64,000 bases of DNA from Lottia gigantea (GCF_000327385.1 NW_008710211.1:1064441-1128440), one strand, 5' to 3'; positions 49,441 through 62,004 are shown, counted from the stretch's first letter. A program made the numbers and translations. The notes: generated from the sequence alone by a model not told the origin.

Positions 49441-50138
49441 TGCATGTCATCAGTGTGGGGTATTTTTGCTGCATTATAAGAAATAGTTCACTTCTTCACA
49501 TCTTCATTTGGAACTAGTAGTGCGTAAAATTCCAGTTTCACCACACTTCAATATATACTGGCTACCCATGGTGATGAAAAATAAGGAATGTTTTGGAAAA
49601 GACAAAATAAAACAAAACTAGTTTCTTATAAAAAACAAAAAGAAGAAAATAGTTACAACCAACTGATTTCTAAATATAACAAAATACATTCATTTACTAT
49701 AGTGTATCTTCTTCAAAAACACTCAGAAATAGATACCATTATTAACATATGTTTTAGACACTTTACAAATTTTAACTCGTAAATTCTTCGCTTCGTTGCA
49801 AAACCTCTGATCAGTTGTAAATTACAGCACACAAACAACTTTTTTATTCTGAAAATAGATGACTTACGATTGATGTATGAAATTTTATGATTGTTATGGA
49901 GAACTCCTTGATAAATACAATAAATCTGCTACTTTCATTTTGGCTGTTTTATTTGGTCTGACACTACTATACAACTTTTACTCCCTATTTTACAATTCTT
50001 TGGACAAGATTTTTGATAAACGGAATTATTTTGCTGGTATGGATTTTTATTACTAATTCTAGCAGTATGGTGCAAAATCTTATGGATATCAGAATTATAA
50101 ATGAAAGTCTACGAACAGTTAGTCTCTGTCATGGATTC

Positions 50139-50483
50139 GGGAGCTGCGGTGGCTCAGTGAGTTAGACGCTAACTTGCTAACCAGGGTTCAATCCCAGCAT
50201 AGGTCGAGATGATACCTTCGGATTTTTCAACCCGGTTTCCCCCTGTCAGTGGTGCAGGTAAGAGGAGCTGACATGGAATAAGCATCTAGTTGTTCAGATG
50301 GGACAATAAACCGAGGCCCTGTGTGCTACAGACTGTGCATGTTAAAGATCCCTCGACAGTTGGAAATTGAAAAAGAGCAGGTTTCTGGCAAAATTTCCCT
50401 CATTGCACCCTGCATGGCGTTGCCTGACTTCATTAGCCCACATAGTGCAGAAAAGTAGGACGTAAAACTCCATTCATTTTATT
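50139..50483 (+). mobile_element. tRNA-derived SINE, near full length, with target-site duplication
   Basis: This is the best copy of the SINE family in the window. The 5' head looks like a tRNA gene: A-box-like TGGCTCAGTGAGTTAG, then B-box-like GGTTCAATCCC. The body follows with the landmarks CCGGTTTCCCCCTGTCAG, GGGACAATAAACCGAGG and GTTAAAGATCCCTCGACAG, and the 3' end reads GTAGGACGTAAAACTCC before a short TTCATTT tail. A perfect 14-bp duplication TCTGTCATGGATTC lies at 50125-50138 and 50484-50497, so the insertion is fairly recent. It shows the RNA polymerase III promoter layout; amplification would depend on a LINE elsewhere. Confidence 0.93.
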
Positions 50484-51944
50484 TCTGTCATGGATTCAAG
50501 TTTAAGCTTCCAAGACATTACTGTCTCATAACTGAAGGAAATTTTGGTCTTTTTCGTGTGTCAGATTCTGAAAATATTTTCAAAGATTGGTCTTCTTCTA
50601 CAGTGTTAATTAATTATAACTTTTTTAACTGTTCCACTTGGCATTTTTGATACCTTGCCAGATTTAACATAGAGAATAATTTAAAACATGTAATTAATTC
50701 TTAAGTTAGTTTAAAAGTCATGTTCAACCTTTGATTTATGGTTTGATGTTGATGATTTAAGATTTATTCCAGGTTATGCTAAGTTTTCATCTGTTTTTCT
50801 GTTTGATGAGGAAATTAGTCATCCAATATTCACATTTTTAAAAAAGGTTTGTAAATTACAACCTAAAATTTTGACATCTTCACAATCCAATCAAATCAAC
50901 TTTGACTAACGAGTCACATTAACAATGATTGTAACAAACTTTTTGCAGATTGAGAAATAAATAGAAAAATCGAAAAAAAAATACATTATTTTTAAGAAAC
51001 ATGAAGTTTTCAATCATACTACCAAAATAAATTGTACTATTTGAATATTAGTCATTAGCATATCTAATTACCTTTAATTTGCACCTTGTTTAATCATAAA
51101 TCTCTACTCTGTGACCTTGGCCAGTGCTTTCATGAGACTATATTCTCATCCATCGTACATTATCATTGTACCATAATTTGTAAAAATATTATAAACTATA
51201 ATCTTACAAAACATCATTTTGTTTGAAGTAGGAGACGAGAGATTCGCATAATGAGCACATTATGTAAATTTTATTCGCAACTTTTTCACTTCTTTCTATT
51301 GAAGTTAAAAATCTCGTTTCTTGTCACTTGTTGTAATTGTATTTGAGAAGAATAGCATGATAATTTTTTAATGTTGTTTTATTAGTTCAGTTATTTTGTG
51401 GGTTCCGCTTAGATAATTTTTATCACCCAAGTGAACAACTTTATGGGACTATTTATTAAGGACCGGTAACCCGTCAAGTTATTCGTGTGGCCCAGTTTGG
51501 GTGGAGTAACATATTACTGGAGCAAGTCCATTTTTGGGATAAAATCTGTGATTTTTTTGGAATATTTCTTCATCCCTTCTGTTTGAGTTTTGTTTGCATT
51601 TTTGCAAAAGGATTTCTGACATCAAAATTTGGTTTTTATGATCCTTTTTTGTTTAGTTTTGTTGCCTAATGAGTTAAAATTTCCCTATTTTATGGAAGTA
51701 AAAAATTTGAAAAATGTGATGTATTCATTCAAACATTTGTGGATATAGTAGGCTACAGCTCTACCTATAACAGGATAGACATATGACTCAGATGCACTGG
51801 TTGGGGCATCAATAATTCGGCTTTGACTTTGGGATTATACCAGCAAATTGAACTTGCAAACTCAACATCCTCAGCATAAAAAGGGATATTTGGATTAAAC
51901 TTTATTAATTATATAATTTTTGAATATTTGCGGAAGATATCAAA

Positions 51945-52097
51945 ATGTATTCGATGGATTCTCACAGGTTGTACAGGCAGCGTCCAATCAGTAGACACCA
52001 CAGCGAAGGAGATTTCGAGGAGCGTCAATTTTTCCAGCAACAACAACGTCAATACTTACAACAACAAAACATGGCTCGTCAACGAACATACAGTGAG
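51945..52097 (+). CDS. Candidate alternative first coding exon B of the tensin-like gene
   Basis: The ATG, with A at -3, opens 51 codons that end in phase 0 at the donor AGTGAG|GTAAAA. An in-frame TGA at 51921 and the lack of a good acceptor favour a first exon. The peptide begins MYSMDSHRLYRQRPISRHHS and then has a Gln-rich stretch (residues 28-41) of the kind coded by CAA/CAG runs. A second ATG is at codon 4. It has no recognised domain and is probably disordered and basic. The phase-0 exit is the same as in exons A and C and in the C1 micro-exon, so all could join one downstream exon. CAA-repeat expansion could make such an ORF by chance; the balanced codons outside the Gln run and the donor argue against this. 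Confidence 0.55.
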
Positions 52098-52759
52098 GTA
52101 AAAAATCAGTTTTGAAATTCAAACCTTTGTTCAATTTCTAATATTGTTTTGCAGATATATTATGCATTATTTTTAATATTTTCCTAAATCTTGTAGTTAT
52201 TTCCAAGAAAACTCAATATATATTGACACACATTTGACTGTTTTCTTATAATGTTCATGCAAAAAAAACCTGAAAACTTTAATATGCTTTTTGTAAAAAT
52301 ATGAAATCTATAACTTTATTCTGTTATAACTACTATGTAGATAGATCATGTACATTCAACTTAAACTTAAAAGAGAACCCAAGGTCGGCAATAATTGCTA
52401 ATCATTGTACACTTGGTTCTTGAGTTCTGAAGAACAGATCAGCCCAGCAAGCCGGCTAGACCACAAAACCACAGACTTTCTGTGAATGGCCAGAGGTAAT
52501 TAGCAGACTACCATCTGGAGTAGATTATAATATAGTATACCAGAATTGATATAAACAGTAGTCTACTTGTACATAAACAACATGGAATCACCTATAGGTC
52601 AACTAGAGTCAACAGGTCAGATATCAAAGGTCATCAGGTCAACTCATTCTTATTTGAACTTTGATTAGAATTTTTTATGTGAAGCATTAAACTCACTTGA
52701 TGTATCAATTATTATTAAGTGTTAGAAAGTGTGAATTAAATCAGGCTTGTTTCTTGACA

Positions 52760-52964
52760 GCACTACACTGGATTTAAAATCGGGTTCCTTCTGGACTTCA
52801 AGGGGATTCCATCCATGGGTCACCCACTACCCAGTAGTTGACAAACCAGTAGTTGACAAACCAGTAGTTGACAAACAAATTCACAGAGCTGTAGAGTATA
52901 AATGTGCTTCAGAACAATTCATGCCACTCAGATTTAAACACAAATGCAATAAGTCTTCTGGCAG
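52760..52964 (+). CDS. Possible exon with mismatched phase (weak)
   Basis: A pyrimidine-rich acceptor (CTTGTTTCTTGACAG) and a donor (TCTGGCAG|GTAATG) enclose a frame with no stop. It contains three copies of PVVDK from a 15-bp repeat at 52836-52876. Entry and exit are both phase 2, so it cannot join directly to the phase-0 exons on either side. It could be a symmetric exon of another transcript, or chance. No family is recognised. Confidence 0.2.
52836..52876. repeat. 15-bp repeat, three copies
   Basis: CCAGTAGTTGACAAA three times in a row, inside the weak exon candidate at 52760-52964. Confidence 0.9.
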
Positions 52965-53798
52965 GTAATGCTAAATGGCATCCTCCTCTTAGAGAGTCCA
53001 CCTAGCTAATGATGTATACAGTGGTGCAGCCCAACCCCCCATCCCCATGCTGTTAACATGTGTGTCTGATATAAACACCATCATTAAGACAGGATTTTCA
53101 GAAAACAAGTGTAAAATTTCCACTGTTTGAACCTACCATAGTAAAGTTTGTAGTGGAACTCACTGTAATGAAGTTTCAGACAGCAGAAGTTAATCTGTAA
53201 AGGGATTGAACTCTGTCTTGACTGTTTCTAGAAACCGTTGTTATTAAACACTTTTTTGTTATGTTACCTTTTTCATTCCTTTCGAAATTCAGCATTCAAA
53301 TATCTGTAATTTCTCCATCTCTGAAGCTTGTTTCTTTCATTTTATAGTGGTTTTAAAATTGCTGAAATATTTATGTTACCATTGGCATATTTCTATATGT
53401 TTTTTTCCAACCTATTCAGGTTAATGATTAAAATTTCAATAAATTTTACTCATTACTCAGTCTGGAGTCTGTTTCTTTTGAAACCGTCTGCCTCTATTAT
53501 AGAATAAAGTGTAACAAGGGAAATAATCAATAATATCACCAGGTAATGGTAGAAAAATTGATTTTTTCATCATATGTTTTATGATTTTCAATCAATGCCT
53601 TTCATTGACGACTGTAAAACTCGTAAATATTATAGTAAACGCGACAGTATATTTATCATAACAATGCCTATTCCATCCCATAATACTTCAATCTGTAACA
53701 GGTGTGACGATTGGTTCTAGTAATCAAGTCATCAATTTTTAATTCGTACTTCAAGTTTTCGCTGTTTATTTTTCGTGGTGTAAGGATTAGAATTGATA

Positions 53799-54434
53799 AT
53801 GTATGGTTTCCGATCTTTTTCTTGTGATAACTTTCGTACTCCACAGGAAAGGAATTATACAACTCCATACTCTAGGAATTATGGAACGCCAGATTCTATG
53901 AGCTATGGAGCTCGAGATATGAGATATGAAGCTTCAGAAAGGAGATATGGAACTCCGGATTCTATGAGCTATGGAGCTCGAGATATGAGATATGGAGCTT
54001 CAGATAGAAGATATGGGGCTCCAAATATGAGAAATGAAGCTTCAGTAACTAGATATAGACCTCATGATTCTAGGAGTGACAGTGGGGCTCCTGATATGAT
54101 ATATGAAGCTTCGGATATTAGATATAGACCTCATGATTCTAGGAGTGATAGTGGGGCTCCTGATATGAGATATGAAGCTTCGGATATTAGATATAGACCT
54201 CATGATTCTAGGAGTGACAGTGGAGCTGATACTAGGAACTATGTAGCTCAGAATATTAGAAACTATGGAGCTCCGGACTCTAAGAGCTATGGAGCACCAG
54301 ATTCACAAAACTATGCTCAGGATTCTCGGAACTATGTAGCTTCCGATTCGAGAACCTACTCTCAGAACTCCAGGAATTACGGAGCTCTCCGCCATTCTAA
54401 CACTGGATATTTTCGACCAGTTGAAACAAGTTAT
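53799..54434 (+). CDS. Candidate alternative first or cassette exon C, Tyr/Arg/Ser-rich repeat protein
   Basis: The frame of 212 codons starts with an ATG 18 bases after an in-frame TAA (53781) and ends in phase 0 at TAT|GTAAGT, a near-perfect donor. It opens MYGFRSFSCDNFRTPQERNY and continues as an imperfect repeat built on units such as RNYGAPDS, with a longer unit (RYRPHDSRSDSGAPDM plus YEASDI) repeated about three times near residues 85-150. It is rich in Tyr, Arg, Ser, Gly and Asp, without membrane segments or a known fold. An alternative acceptor, TACTCCACAG at 53846, would also enter in phase 0, giving a 588-bp cassette exon in the same frame. It is the longest open frame in the window and keeps one frame despite unit variation, which supports coding. 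Its function is unknown; many Tyr residues could be kinase targets. Confidence 0.6.
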
Positions 54435-55059
54435 GTAAGTTTGTTTGTTTATTGATTAAAATGGAATGTTTCTATTAGATACACATTGATATACATCAAT
54501 TACTATTATTAATATATCCTGTTTTGGTACTGATGGATGAGTGCTGGTCTGTAATGCATGCATGTGCATTTGATGAATACCATTTTTTGAATTTTGGATT
54601 AAGTTAATATCAGAATTTACCAATATCTTATCCAATTTTGACTGGTGTAGCCAGAACATATAACTCTATGCTCAGCTTGTTAAACTTCAATCAAATGTTT
54701 TGAATTTTTTTCACTAGGTGTAAATTTGTACCTTTCTTAGACAAAATATATAATTCTATCAAATATTCAGAGGTAATTCAAGTGTCAGGATGGGAGTTAT
54801 ATTGCCAGGTAACAGTAGACCTAGTTAGAAACAGTATATTGATTATTAGGTGAAGTATTTAGATATTGGCCTGATGTAGTATAAATATATAGATATATAC
54901 TCAGAAGGTATGCAGTATGAACTGTGGTATTGCTCTATATATTCCACAAGACACACCTGTTATGTTTTTATATCTATATTTTCATTATTAATTATATATT
55001 ATTCTATCAGTCATTGACATTTTCTATGGAAACATAAAGATACTAAAATGGGAATCTTT

Positions 55060-55342
55060 TCAAAATGACAAATTTCAACTTGTGAAACCATCATTTAACT
55101 TAAAATCATTTGGTGCTAGAACATTTGCATAATCTTCAGCACATTAATGGAACACCCTCAACATATCCATTAAATCATCTTCAAACTTAGAAGTTTTTAA
55201 ATCCAAATTGAAAACATATTTGATTGGCTGCTAGGAATAGACTTATTGTGTATATATGTGGAAGACATTTGTCAGCGCTTTGAGCACTCTCCATGTAGAG
55301 TGGATTTCAGCGCTTTATAAATACAACTATTATTATTATTAA
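55060..55342 (+). mobile_element. 3' end of an L2/CR1-type LINE
   Basis: The frame reads WNTLNISIKSSSNLEVFKSK, then LKTYLIGC and a stop at 55232. This matches the usual C-terminus of CR1/L2 reverse transcriptases (WNSLP...FKSKLKTYLF). Just upstream, FNLKSFGARTF fits the same family but is broken by in-frame stops, so it is an old copy. The 3' UTR has the typical GCGCTTTGAGC...CAGCGCTTTATAAATA hairpin and ends in an (ATT)n tail. Confidence 0.9.
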
Positions 55343-57319
55343 GGTATTATTATATACGAGGAAATAGAAGAAGTGAACGCACAAGATACAGGTATGGGCA
55401 CATTGCAGACACGATACACTTCTACTATTGTCTACTGTATTAATAAACCAGCACAATACGCAATATAGGACACCAAATCTCGTTAATTCACAGCTTAATC
55501 CTGTCTCTCCCTTTCTCCTATCCTCAACTGAACTCAGTTGTGTCCCTTCTTCCTACTAACTCAACTCAAGACCGTTAATTTCCCCACTAAAAATAAAACA
55601 GTAAGAAAGAAAATAAGAAAATTTTATGGATAGATAAGACAGTGTGAGAAGCACATTGAAACGTTAATAATAATATAAATCTAGAAGTATCTATCCATAT
55701 AATTGTCTTATTTATCTATAACTTGTGATTCTAATATACCATTGGAGGAATAAGTTAGAAAGAAGTTAATTTAATTACGAAGTTAACCTAATAACCAGAG
55801 AGAGAAACCAGTTATATGATGTTTATTTATTTTTAACTCTTACAACATCAACAAACATCAACACACATAGTTTTTTACCTGCACAAATAATTACATTTTT
55901 CTTACTGACGAGAGTTTTCTAGCAGTCATGTGATTCAACTCTGGTCTTCTTCAAACAGAAATTTAAAAATAAAGTTGAAATTTGAGAGTAAACCTGTTTG
56001 TGTTGTTATTAACTGTAGAGATTCAACATCACACTTTGTCTTTCTTATTTCAATCCAGCTTCTGAGATCGAAAGTTCAGATTTAATGTAAGGAAAATACG
56101 TAAACAATTCCTGTAACTGATCTTTGAGTCAGAACTAAATAAAGGAATGCATCAGGTGCTTGCAATTTTGAGCTTTCCTGATTTATTTTAATCATAAATG
56201 GAGAAGTGTTAAGTTTGTCCTTAAAAGCAAAGATTAAGGCTGAACAGAGCCAAACTTTGAAGATTTAATCAAAGATATCTGGCTGGAACATTTGAATCGA
56301 CAGTCTAGAGCTTTAGTCATACATAATTGACAACAGTTCGAGTCAGACTTGACTGGCAAATAAAGCGAAAACAAAACTAGATCATCAGTTAGACATGGAT
56401 GGCAAACACATTTGATACAAGAATCCTGATGTACATATTCTTTTGTCGTCTTTGTTGTATTTATTTACCTGATGTTATACCCATAAGTAACATAGTCAAA
56501 GTTTTAAAAACAAACGAGATATTGGTGAGTGCTTTCTAGTAATGTAGGCCTATGTAATCAGTAAAATTCAAGGTGGAATGATAATGCGTTGTGTTTTCTA
56601 TTTGAAGTATATAATAATGATATAGCCAGGAAGCTGCGTTGTTGAAACGTGTGTCGTATTTACTAGATGATGTATCTCGTGAACATACCATGTGTTTGTT
56701 GATACAGGAGTATGCGTGGAATCTAAACAACCACTGAGATCCTCGTGTATTAACCGAGTGGCTTAGTCATCAGTTTACCATATTAAGTTGTACGTTACGA
56801 TACAAACCTTTCTTGTCTTATTATCTCCCTTACATTAAATAAACTAACTCTTTATTACTCAACTCTTCAATTATTCTTTACTTTCGTTTTTTGTTTGAAG
56901 AATATTTTTTCTCAATTTCGGAGATAACTCATTGGTTATAAGCAAATTTTATCGACTACTCACGAGAACTGCCAGGCTATTTTTTTTCGTACTATCAGGT
57001 AAGGCAATAGATGTATTTTGTTGCAGGTTAATTAACGAGGCATCTGTTAATGAGGTAATTAGTATTCGTATGGTATTCAGGTGTAGCTCACTCGCTTGAA
57101 TACTCGTGAGAATTCTGTTGTGTTGGATGTTTAGGTTAAATAGAAGCTACTTTTTAATTCTTAGGTCTTAAGGTTCTTTTATTTTGACCATGCTGATCTT
57201 GAATTCTAGAGAAAACTGAATTTTTGACACAATTTTGTTAAATAGAGCAAATTTGATTCACATAATCCATATTATATTAGAATTCGTTGGGCTGATATTT
57301 CGATTATTTTATAGTTAAT

Positions 57320-57945
57320 TATAATAACAGGGTGAGGGCATATATTTCATCCCTAACTAAGGTGATAAATTTGCGAAGTAGGGTAGTGGGAGTGGGGTAT
57401 ATATAGGTAATTATAATACAGGGGGTGGGGCAGAAAGTTAATTCAACCACCTAGGTTTTTAGTCTGGTATTAATTAGTTACCTGTAACTAACACAACCAC
57501 TACCTTAGGTAATTATATTTGAAGGGGGTGGGGTATATTCTCCCATTACCCAGGTAATTATAATACAGGGATGGAACAGAAAGTTAATTCAACCACCTAG
57601 GTTTTTAGTCTGGTATTAATTTAGTTACCTGTAATTAACACAACCACTACCCTAAGTGATTATATTTGAAGGTGGTGGGGTATATCCACGCATTACCCAG
57701 GTAATTATAATACAGGGGGTGGGGCAGAAAGTTAATTCAACCACCTAGCTTTTTAGTCTGATATTAATTTAGTTACCTGTAATTAACACAACCACTACCC
57801 TAAGTGATTATATTTGAAGGGGGTGGGGTATATCCTCCCACTACCCAGGTAATTATAATACGAGGGGGTGGGGCAGAAAGTTAATTAAACCACCACCTAT
57901 GTGTTCAGTCTGATATTAATTATGGTACCTGAAATTAACTCAGCA
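57320..57945. repeat. About 147-bp tandem repeat, four copies
   Basis: Units share GGTAATTATAATACAGGGGG, CAGAAAGTTAATTCAACCAC, TAGTTACCTGTAATTAACAC and ATATTTGAAGGGGGTGGGG. The G-rich strand has repeated GGGGGTGGGG blocks. Confidence 0.93.
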
Positions 57946-59077
57946 GTTCCAGTAATTATGTTTATTTTGGCACCATGATTAGACTGGTGGAGGCATAGTT
58001 AAGTTATCTTGGTATGTCATTTAGAATACTGGAGTTGGTAATCACTGAAAGAGAATGAGATTCCATGACTGTTGAAAACATTAATCATGGTTCAGACATC
58101 TTTTTTTCACTTTGAGGGCACATAGAGCACTTTGATGTGGGGGTGACAATCCAACCTACTGGCTAATAAGCTATCCTTCTACCAGTAAATGGTGATTTGA
58201 CTGTATCAGCCAGTCATGATTGACTGTTTAAACCGCTTCTTGTCGTGTTAGATGGTAGTCTCATAAAAGCATTGGCCTAGGTCACAAATTAAAGATTCAT
58301 TTTAGTCTTACTTGTTTCAAAACCAAAATGTGCCCAAATTTATACTGTTGATTAGTCTCCTGTGGTTGAATTATGCTTCTGCCAAAATATAAGTACCTAG
58401 TCAAAATCTTCAAATTTTGTTGCAGTTTTTGAAGTATTTCTGATAGCACAATAAATATGCTCCTGTATTCAGATTGTATGAACCATTTTATTTTAAATAT
58501 TTCTACTAATAATCACTTTATTAGAGTAAGAAATTAAGCAGAAAAACCTTTCTTGCATTTTTCCCAACTTAAATACATACAAACAAAATTAATCAGTAAC
58601 AATTATACAAGCAATATAAAATTATTAACAAAAGAAACATGTAATAACTCTCAATCGCAAATTTTTATACAAATTTGATCAAAAATTGTAATTATTTGTT
58701 TTTGAGATGTACACTGAAATATTTTTAAGAAATGATTTGGGTTTGTTCAAAACTTGAAGTTAGGCTATTCCAGAGGCTTGATTCCTTAAAACTTAAACTG
58801 CATATGTCATATCAATGTGCATTTGTTTTAAAGAGTAAGAATTGTTACCAAAAGATGTTTTTAGTCCAAAAATGCTGCTGTAGGTTAGTTTACCCTGCCG
58901 TGGTATGATACGTTAATTGTTATCTCCCCAGTTTTTTGGCAGAAGAAAGGATTAGTTGTTTGGTTCTGGGATATCAATTTAGTTACATCAGAGTGCTTCA
59001 CTGCAGGGTAACGTATTGACATGCACTGTAGAATATAAACAGAAGGTTATTGTGTATTAAATACTTGCTTGTATGTA

Positions 59078-59112
59078 GGAGGTCCAGGCTTCAAACCTGG
59101 TATAGAAATGGA
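59078..59112 (+). mobile_element. tRNA-like B-box fragment (very degenerate SINE head)
   Basis: GGAGGTCCAGGCTTCAAACC resembles the B-box part of the SINE head, and nothing else of the element is recognisable. Confidence 0.3.
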
Positions 59113-59586
59113 TCTGATTCAAAACATTAAGGCAGGGAGTCCACTTTATTTGTAGGTAGTATAAATAGTAATAATCATCAAAATATGAACCTAACCTGTA
59201 GGCCTTTAATTGTTATTACTATTTATTTTACCTACAAGTAATTTAGGGTTTAGAATAACCCCTGGATGTGCTTGCTTAATAAACATCATTGCTTGTTTAT
59301 AACGGGGGGGGCATCCCCCAGAAAAGAGGCTAGCCTGGTATTGATCCTGACCCACTATCAAATTTTGTATCATTTTACATACTAAAAGAACGGCCTGTGG
59401 CACCCCTAGAAAATTTGTGGGGCCCCTGCTCTTCCCTCTTTAACTAAGTTTTCTGGAAACTCCACTGACTTGTCCTTTAAACTAAGGAAGATGTTGTGAC
59501 CAAAACAAGATGTAAATTAGTAGGGAAGGGATATTTGATAAACTAACCTGGTTTTTCATGTTTTACAAACTAACACCCACTGTTAA

Positions 59587-59636
59587 NNNNNNNNNNNNNN
59601 NNNNNNNNNNNNNNNNNNNNNNNNNNNNNNNNNNNN
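59587..59636. other. Assembly gap of 50 N
   Basis: A run of 50 N, probably a placeholder of unknown true size, directly before the 64-bp array. The array probably continues into it. Confidence 0.98.
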
Positions 59637-61578
59637 ACACAACATCCCTTTACAGAGAGTCCACATAGCTAATAATGTTTATATGGTATCTAGATTGTCA
59701 ACACAGCATCCCTTTACAGAGAGTCCACATAGCTAATAATGTTAATTTGGTATTTATATTGTCAACACAGCATCCCTTTACAGAGAATCCACATAGCTAA
59801 TAATGTTTATATGGTATCTAGATTGTCAACACAGCATCCCTTTACAGAGAGTCCACATAGCTAATAATGTTTATATGGTATCTAGATTGTCAACACAGCA
59901 TCCCTTTACAGAGAGTCCACATAGCTAATAATGTTAATTTGGTATTTATATTGTCAACACAACATCCCTTTCAGAGAGTCCACATAGCTAATAATGTTTA
60001 TATGGTATCTAGATTGTCAACACAGCATCCCTTTACAGAGAGTCCACATAGCTAATAATGTTTATATGGTATCTAGATTGTCAACACAGCATCCCTTTAC
60101 AGAGAGTCCACATAGCTAATAATGTTTATATGGTATCTAGATTGTCAACACAACATCGCTTTCAGAGAGGCCACATAGCTAATAATGTTTATATGGTATC
60201 TAGATTGTCAACACAACATCCCTTTACAGAGAATCCACATAGCTAATAATGTTTATATGGTATCTAGATTGTCAACACAGCATCCCTTTACAGAGAATCC
60301 ACATAGCTAATAATGTTAATATGGTATCTAGATTGTCAACACAACATCCCTTTACAGAGAGTCCACATAGCTAATAATGTTAATTTGGTATTTATATTGT
60401 CAACACAACATCCCTTTACAGAGAATCCACATAGCTAATAATGTTTATATGGTATCTAGATTGTCAACACAGCATCCCTTTCAGAGAGTCCACATAGCTA
60501 ATAATGTTAATTTGGTATTTATATTGTCAACACAACATCCCTTTCAGAGAGTCCACATAGCTAATAATGTTAATTTGTATTTATATTGTCAACACAACAT
60601 CCCTTTCAGAGAGTCCACATAGCTAATAATGTTTATATGGTATCTAGATTGTCAACACAGCATCCCTTTACAGAGAGTCCACATAGCTAATAATGTATAT
60701 ATGGTGTTTAGATTGTCAACACAACATCCCATTCAGAGAGGCCACATAGCTAATAATGTTAATATGGTATCTAGATTGTCAACACAGCATCCTTTTACAG
60801 AGAGTCCACATAGCTAATAATGTTTATATGGTATCTAGATTGTCAACACAGCATCCCTTTACAGAGAGTCCACATAGCTAATAATGTATATATGGTGTTT
60901 AGATTGTCAACACAGCATCCCCTTCAAAGAATCCACATAGCTAATAATGTTAATATGGTATTTAGATTGTCAAAACAACATCCCCTTCAGAGAGTCCACA
61001 TAGCTAATAATGTTAATATGGTATTTAGATTTTCAAAACAACATCCCCTTCAGAGAGTCCACATAGCTAATAATGTTTATATGGTGTTTAGATTGTCAAC
61101 ACAACATCCCATTCAGAGAGGCCACATAGCTAATAATGTTTATATGGTGTTTAGATTGTCAACACAGCATCCTTTTACAGAGAGTCCACATAGCTAATAA
61201 TGTTTATATGGTATCTAGATTGTCAACACAGCATCCCTTTACAGAGAGTCCACATAGCTAATAATGTATATATGGTGTTTAGATTGTCAACACAACATCC
61301 CCTTCAGAGAATCCACATAGCTAATAATGTTAATATGGTATTTAGATTGTCAAAACAACATCCCCTTCAGAGAGTCCACATAGCTAATAATGTTTATATG
61401 GTGTTTAGATTGTCAACACAACATCCCATTACAGAGAAGCCACATAGCTAATAATGTTTATATGGTATCTAGATTGTCAACACAGCATCCTTTTACAGAG
61501 AGTCCACATAGCTAATAATGTTTATTTGGTATTTATATTGTCAACACAACATCCCTTTACAGAGAATCCACATAGCAA
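59637..61578. repeat. 64-bp satellite-like array, about 30 copies
   Basis: Unit of 63-64 bp: TTTACAGAGAGTCCACATAG, CTAATAATGTTTATATGGTA, TCTAGATTGTCAACACAGCA, TCCC. Blocks of subtypes follow one another (GGTATCTAG, GGTATTTAT, GGTGTTTAG; AGAGTCC, AGAATCC, AGAGGCC). The many short frames inside are products of the repeat. Confidence 0.97.
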
Positions 61579-62004
61579 ATAGAATCCCTTTTGGAATTTT
61601 TTTATTTTTAAGTATTTCTCCCATATTCTCCTATTTTCGCTCTCATTATCTTCAGTGTTGGCGGCGAGTGTTCATAAACACTGTATAGTGATTAATAACA
61701 CCTACATTTCATAACACCTTTTACTATGTAACAGTCTGATGTTATATTGATGTAACTGACCACAAAACCTCATTCAAGGCCAGGTGATAACTTGTCATCT
61801 ATATCAATTTATTGAGACCTTATATTTTAGAATTTTTTGCAATTTTGTAGACTTGAAATTTTGATCAGCAGATCATTGAAATGTCAGTAGGTGTTTTAAA
61901 ACCTCCATGGATGACATCTTTGATCGAATGTAAAAAAACAATTCATCTTGACACATGATCTAAATAAGAAGTTGTTGAAGACCATCATGGAATACCTGGT
62001 TGGT

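Larger units (their letters stand above)
54435..59586. other. Intron-like region downstream of exon C
   Basis: Holds the LINE 3' end and the 147-bp array. 59280-59420, with GGGGGGGGCATCCCCC and GTGGGGCCCCTGC, may be a hAT-type remnant. No further exon was recognised. Confidence 0.5.

Noticed and set aside
59867-61451. Several 62-125-codon frames in the 64-bp array
   Set aside because: They are frames running across repeat units; changes between 63 and 64 bp break them, and none has a coding signature.
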